Assembly (NCBI GenBank): GCA_023228995.1
Contig: JALOAD010000015.1
Coordinates: 4,320 to 68,319 of the forward strand
DNA from: Candidatus Muiribacterium halophilum
GTDB lineage: Bacteria > Muiribacteriota > Muiribacteriia > Muiribacteriales > Muiribacteriaceae
Direction: 5' to 3'
DNA: 64,000 nt
Notes under the pieces: generated by a model
What the model was told of the DNA's origin: nothing
The model's database searches: none
Seen by the model: the letters and a program-made list of their open reading frames with translations, nothing else
In this document: piece by piece, positions 61,901 to 64,000 of the stretch
Layout of the letters: the number at the start of each line of letters is the position of its first letter
Numbering within the stretch: position 1 is the first letter of the stretch
Translations under genes and position numbers: made by a program

Positions 61901-62615
61901 TCTTTTTTAAAAGTAATTCTTCTTCATTTTTTTTAACTTTCAAAACATTATTAAAATCATCAATTTCCTGTTGAGAAAAAAGTATAATATTACTTAACTC
62001 AGACTTTATAATTTCTAATTCAGATTTTTTAATTTTATTTATTTCATGAACTTTTTTTGAAATATCACTATATATCTTTGTACCAGTTATCTGTTCAAGC
62101 ATTGGAGCTTTTTCATCACCAGAAGATTTAAGAAAATCTGCAAAACTATTTTGTGCAAGCAACATAGAACGAGTAAATCTTTCAAAATCCATACCAGTTT
62201 TTTTTACAATCTCTAAACTAACTTCCTTTAATTTATTTGCTATAATAATTCCAGTTTTATAATCCGAAAGTTCGTGTTTTGGAGACTGCAAATTACCATT
62301 AAGATTTTTTTTAGCTTTATTTTGAGAAAAATGACTCAAAAACTTACCTTCATCTGTTTCAAAAAGTAATTCAGAAAAAAAATACCCAGTATTTCTAGTC
62401 ATAACTTCATTTGAACCTTCGGTTATTTTACCAGTTCTTGGAGTTTGACCATATAAAGCAATACAAATAGCATCAAGAATTGTAGATTTTCCAGCTCCAG
62501 TAGGACCACAAATTGCAAATATACCATCAGATAAATAATCTCTGTGAGAAAAATCTATTATCCATTCACCTGAAATAGAATTAACATTACAAAATCTAAG
62601 CCTAAGGATTTTCAA
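58917..62615 (-). CDS. sbcC: nuclease SbcCD subunit C, SMC-like ATPase
   Basis: The 1232-residue protein has Walker A ICGPTGAGKSTILDA near residue 37, two very long coiled coils (about 190-590 and 640-1040), a zinc hook GVPCPLCGSKKHPF near 600, then signature NLSGGESFIVSLALALG near 1120 and Walker B ESLFLDEGFGTLDDE near 1150. With SbcD it opens hairpins and blocked DNA ends. The coiled coil is unusually rich in Lys, Glu and Asn, following the AT-rich genome. It starts 24 bases after sbcD ends. Confidence 0.95.
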   Translation of the reverse strand: MKILRLRFCNVNSISGEWIIDFSHRDYLSDGIFAICGPTGAGKSTILDAICIALYGQTPRTGKITEGSNEVMTRNTGYFFSELLFETDEGKFLSHFSQNKAKKNLNGNLQSPKHELSDYKTGIIIANKLKEVSLEIVKKTGMDFERFTRSMLLAQNSFADFLKSSGDEKAPMLEQITGTKIYSDISKKVHEINKIKKSELEIIKSELSNIILFSQQEIDDFNNVLKVKKNEEELLLKKKNILEDKLSFMKKIAENENNRENILNDIQNNKKKIIDFEPEILKLNKIIKSMNFSDEINLYKNNIEFKKNEMERLVLLENEIKNIESQIKTKEFLRVKLEEEFKKVKEEKLIVYENINKIIPIDIKLNDLNKTIFNKEKVINEEKQIVKNVKLDFDKNQHFINDLIFKIKEMGKKLNSLEIVEISEEKYTNLKILHSNNLNNYKEVNILEENSEKLKKDILDYESELKINEKNLIENSINMKEIEKEITKLNDDIINILKEKDEDFIIDFIEENKNYIRNIDNVSEIYKELNIKKEKISKNIQQTQLNSKEIENKNNELKLLEKNYNILKETVSLLEKKFILSNNIKNLKELRNNLVNGVPCPLCGSKKHPFSEKENIKVFDKEKNALEENRISMQNKLSEINNLKNKITELDNINNYLNKDNEFIQHEIITIQRKLNKINILPKNIIDENIIVFLKDLKEQKQIILKEFNEKLLNLKINKKKLYDLEENKKVFNEEYNVLDKKKSVEKKGLNNSKDLLAENLKKITDNKENITLNNQKITKSGVLLTNEILELNIYENIMSEFFNKYDDFKNTKIEKDKAENEKKLKELELVSIGKLFKNKSDNLDFIEKEVLDYKIDFENLKIQRLNIFGEKNTDEEKNRIENKFNEKDIEIKDFNNVLNEILNEIKIKKNKYEEVKIKIEKYNNEFDKIDKIINKICIDNNFKNLDELFECYFQKNEISKLNEKKELLYSESKILNSKLNDIDVNLNKFKITSEELNKSEELKNIDITNLPEEILNINNIINEINQKTGAINEKLKSDLEKKKKHCDKSNQLEKHIKVYSEFYDFNELIGSADGKKFRNFAQGLTFEIVVRYANNQLKKLSDRYLLIRDKEKPLELNIIDNYQAGIIRSTKNLSGGESFIVSLALALGLSEINSGKVSVESLFLDEGFGTLDDETMHTALNTLAAIKHSGKIIGLISHVQALKDRIPLQINVIPSKNGNSVITGSGIKGPK

Positions 62616-62639
62616 AATTCCTCCAATTGAACTATCAAA

Positions 62640-63860
62640 TCATTCCGAGTCTAAAACTTTTTTATAAACATCATTAAAAAGTAATCTAAAGGTTTTTTTT
62701 TGTTCTTCACTAATATTATTAACTTCAAGACAATTATCAAATACTTCATCAGGAGTCAATTCTTCTAGTTTAATTTCAGTTTCATTTGTATTAAAAACCA
62801 TATTTAGGACTTTTTTGTTGTTTATCCTTAACACTTTTACATTTGAATCTTTAACGATTTCATTTACAATAAAATTTAAGCCTTCAATTATATCATCACC
62901 ATTATATTCAATTTCAACCCAAGAATCATTTTGTTCCTTTACAATAAATTCAAGTTTTTCCGTTATAAAATTAATATCACCAACTATTTTTTCAAGCTTT
63001 TGAAACCATGGTATATCAAATTCATTAATAATAGTTTCATTATTTTGCATTTCAATAATTATAACTTTTTTACTCTCAGAAATTTCTCCAAATCCCATTG
63101 GTAAAGGAGAACCTGAATATCTAATATTTTGTCTTTTACCAACTTTTTGACAAACATGAAGATGACCCAAAGCAGTATAATCAATACTTTCAGGAAAAAC
63201 ATTAGAATCAACATGAGTTATAGTCCCAACATAAAGTTCTCTTACACCATCTCCGTCAATAGTTTTTCCACCAGCAGTAAAAAGATGACCTGTAAAAACT
63301 ACTGGAATATAATAATCTTTATTATTATTTCTAATTTGATTTATTTTTTCAGTTAAAATACTATAATGCTGTTTTATACCCTCAATAAGTCGTAAATTCT
63401 TATCTTCAATACTTTCATTATTCCCAACATTTCTAATATCCCTATCTCTAAGATAAGGAACTGCACAAACAATAACTTCTATATTATTATTAGAATCTCT
63501 AATCTCAATAATTTCTTTTTGTATATCATCGCTAATTGAACCAATCACATGAATATTCAAAGGTAAAAGAATTTTTCTTGAAGCTTCCAAAAAAGAAGGG
63601 GAATCATGATTGCCGCCAGTAATTATAACATTTTTGCAACAAGTTCTAGACACTTTTGCAAGAAAATCAAAATACAATTCTTGAGCATAATTTCCTGGAG
63701 TACCAGTATCAAATATATCTCCACAAACAAGTAGAAGATCAATTTCCTGTTCTTTTATGGTTTGTAAAAGCCAATCAAAAAACTTTTCAAACTCATTATA
63801 TCTTCTTTCGTTAAAAAGCATTTTACCAATATGCCAGTCAGATGTATGTAGTATTTTCAT
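62640..63860 (-). CDS. sbcD: nuclease SbcCD subunit D, Mre11-like
   Basis: The 406-residue protein has all five phosphoesterase motifs: HTSDWHIGK near residue 5, CGDIFDTG near 46, GNHDSP near 83, VFTGHLF near 187 and ALGHLHVCQ near 232. A C-terminal capping domain follows. It is the nuclease partner of SbcC and the first gene of the pair. AAGGAG precedes ATG 63860. The upstream region holds a motif shared with the prepilin gene and an inverted repeat copy. Confidence 0.95.
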   Translation of the reverse strand: MKILHTSDWHIGKMLFNERRYNEFEKFFDWLLQTIKEQEIDLLLVCGDIFDTGTPGNYAQELYFDFLAKVSRTCCKNVIITGGNHDSPSFLEASRKILLPLNIHVIGSISDDIQKEIIEIRDSNNNIEVIVCAVPYLRDRDIRNVGNNESIEDKNLRLIEGIKQHYSILTEKINQIRNNNKDYYIPVVFTGHLFTAGGKTIDGDGVRELYVGTITHVDSNVFPESIDYTALGHLHVCQKVGKRQNIRYSGSPLPMGFGEISESKKVIIIEMQNNETIINEFDIPWFQKLEKIVGDINFITEKLEFIVKEQNDSWVEIEYNGDDIIEGLNFIVNEIVKDSNVKVLRINNKKVLNMVFNTNETEIKLEELTPDEVFDNCLEVNNISEEQKKTFRLLFNDVYKKVLDSE

Positions 63861-63961
63861 GTAAATCTCCTTTTTTTATTCTAACATTTTTAATATAAAA
63901 ATTCATTAGCATATAAAGACTCCTAAAAACATTCTATAAGAAATTGAATCCTATAATTATA

Positions 63962-64000
63962 TAAACAAAAATCAATATAATGTCATCCCTGTACTATTCT
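63962..64000 (-). repeat. inverted partial copy of the dispersed repeat at the window edge
   Basis: Read on the minus strand, the last bases are AGAATAGTACAGGGATGACA followed by TTATATTGATTTTTGTTTAT, similar to 51666-51711 (AGAATCATGCATGGATGACA and on). The similarity continues for about 38 bases. The copy runs out of the window. Confidence 0.7.

Overview
The window is 64 kb of very AT-rich bacterial DNA (by eye roughly a quarter to 30% G+C), densely packed with short or overlapping gene junctions. It carries type IV pilus genes (pilB, pilT, pilC, a prepilin), two flagellar rod genes (flgB, flgC), lipoproteins, and many regulators built from SpoIIE-type phosphatases, STAS proteins, HD-GYP and HDOD domains. 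It suggests a motile, free-living bacterium of low G+C content, probably from a poorly sampled lineage. The gene content recalls candidate phyla such as Muirbacteria or Riflebacteria, but no rRNA or other decisive marker is present and I do not assign a taxon.

Layout. 1-2283 (minus): the start of a DUF89-type phosphatase running off the left edge, and a GH13 glycosidase. 2340-6501 (plus): site-2 protease, pyrimidine-nucleoside phosphorylase, MEMO-family protein and a TPR protein. 6496-16024 (minus): one tight gene run from a strong promoter, with three amidohydrolases (a degenerate dihydroorotase-like protein, an MTA/SAH-type deaminase, adenine deaminase) followed by HDOD, SpoIIE-phosphatase and HD-GYP/receiver proteins. 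16145-18815 (minus): a beta-propeller lipoprotein followed by two STAS proteins. 18816-19371: repeat-filled spacer. 19372-30015 (minus): a secreted phospholipase D-like protein with its own promoter, then the translation operon nusA-infB-rbfA-nrnA-(SpoIIE phosphatase)-truB-ribF-alkaline phosphatase-like gene. 30152-35501 (minus): MoxR-DUF58-BatA-like cluster. 35655-42061 (minus): NHL protein, STAS, aroE, pilB, pilT, pilC. 42196-42987 (plus): nitrilase-family hydrolase. 43136-46504 (minus): a large hybrid histidine kinase.

46532-51103 (minus) is the most unusual locus: acylphosphatase, a lone bacterial-microcompartment (BMC) domain protein with a repeat-rich Cys-containing tail, two radical SAM enzymes resembling the split lipoyl synthase LipS1/LipS2, a folate cyclodeaminase-like protein and a BNR-like protein. 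51104-51792 is a second repeat-filled spacer, with a 154-bp element bounded by 16-bp inverted repeats. 51793-53287 (plus): flgB, flgC, marC, behind a candidate sigma-28 promoter. 53264-55535 (minus): ABC exporter plus a His-rich TPR protein. Then a prepilin, a STAS protein, family-4 uracil-DNA glycosylase, a SulP transporter and the sbcD-sbcC repair pair, ending in an inverted partial copy of the dispersed repeat.

Together the genes show a housekeeping backbone interleaved with a large partner-switching network (two SpoIIE phosphatases, four stand-alone STAS proteins, one fused RsbW-like kinase domain) placed inside metabolic, translation and pilus operons. Functions come from motif recognition in the translated sequence; no database search was possible.
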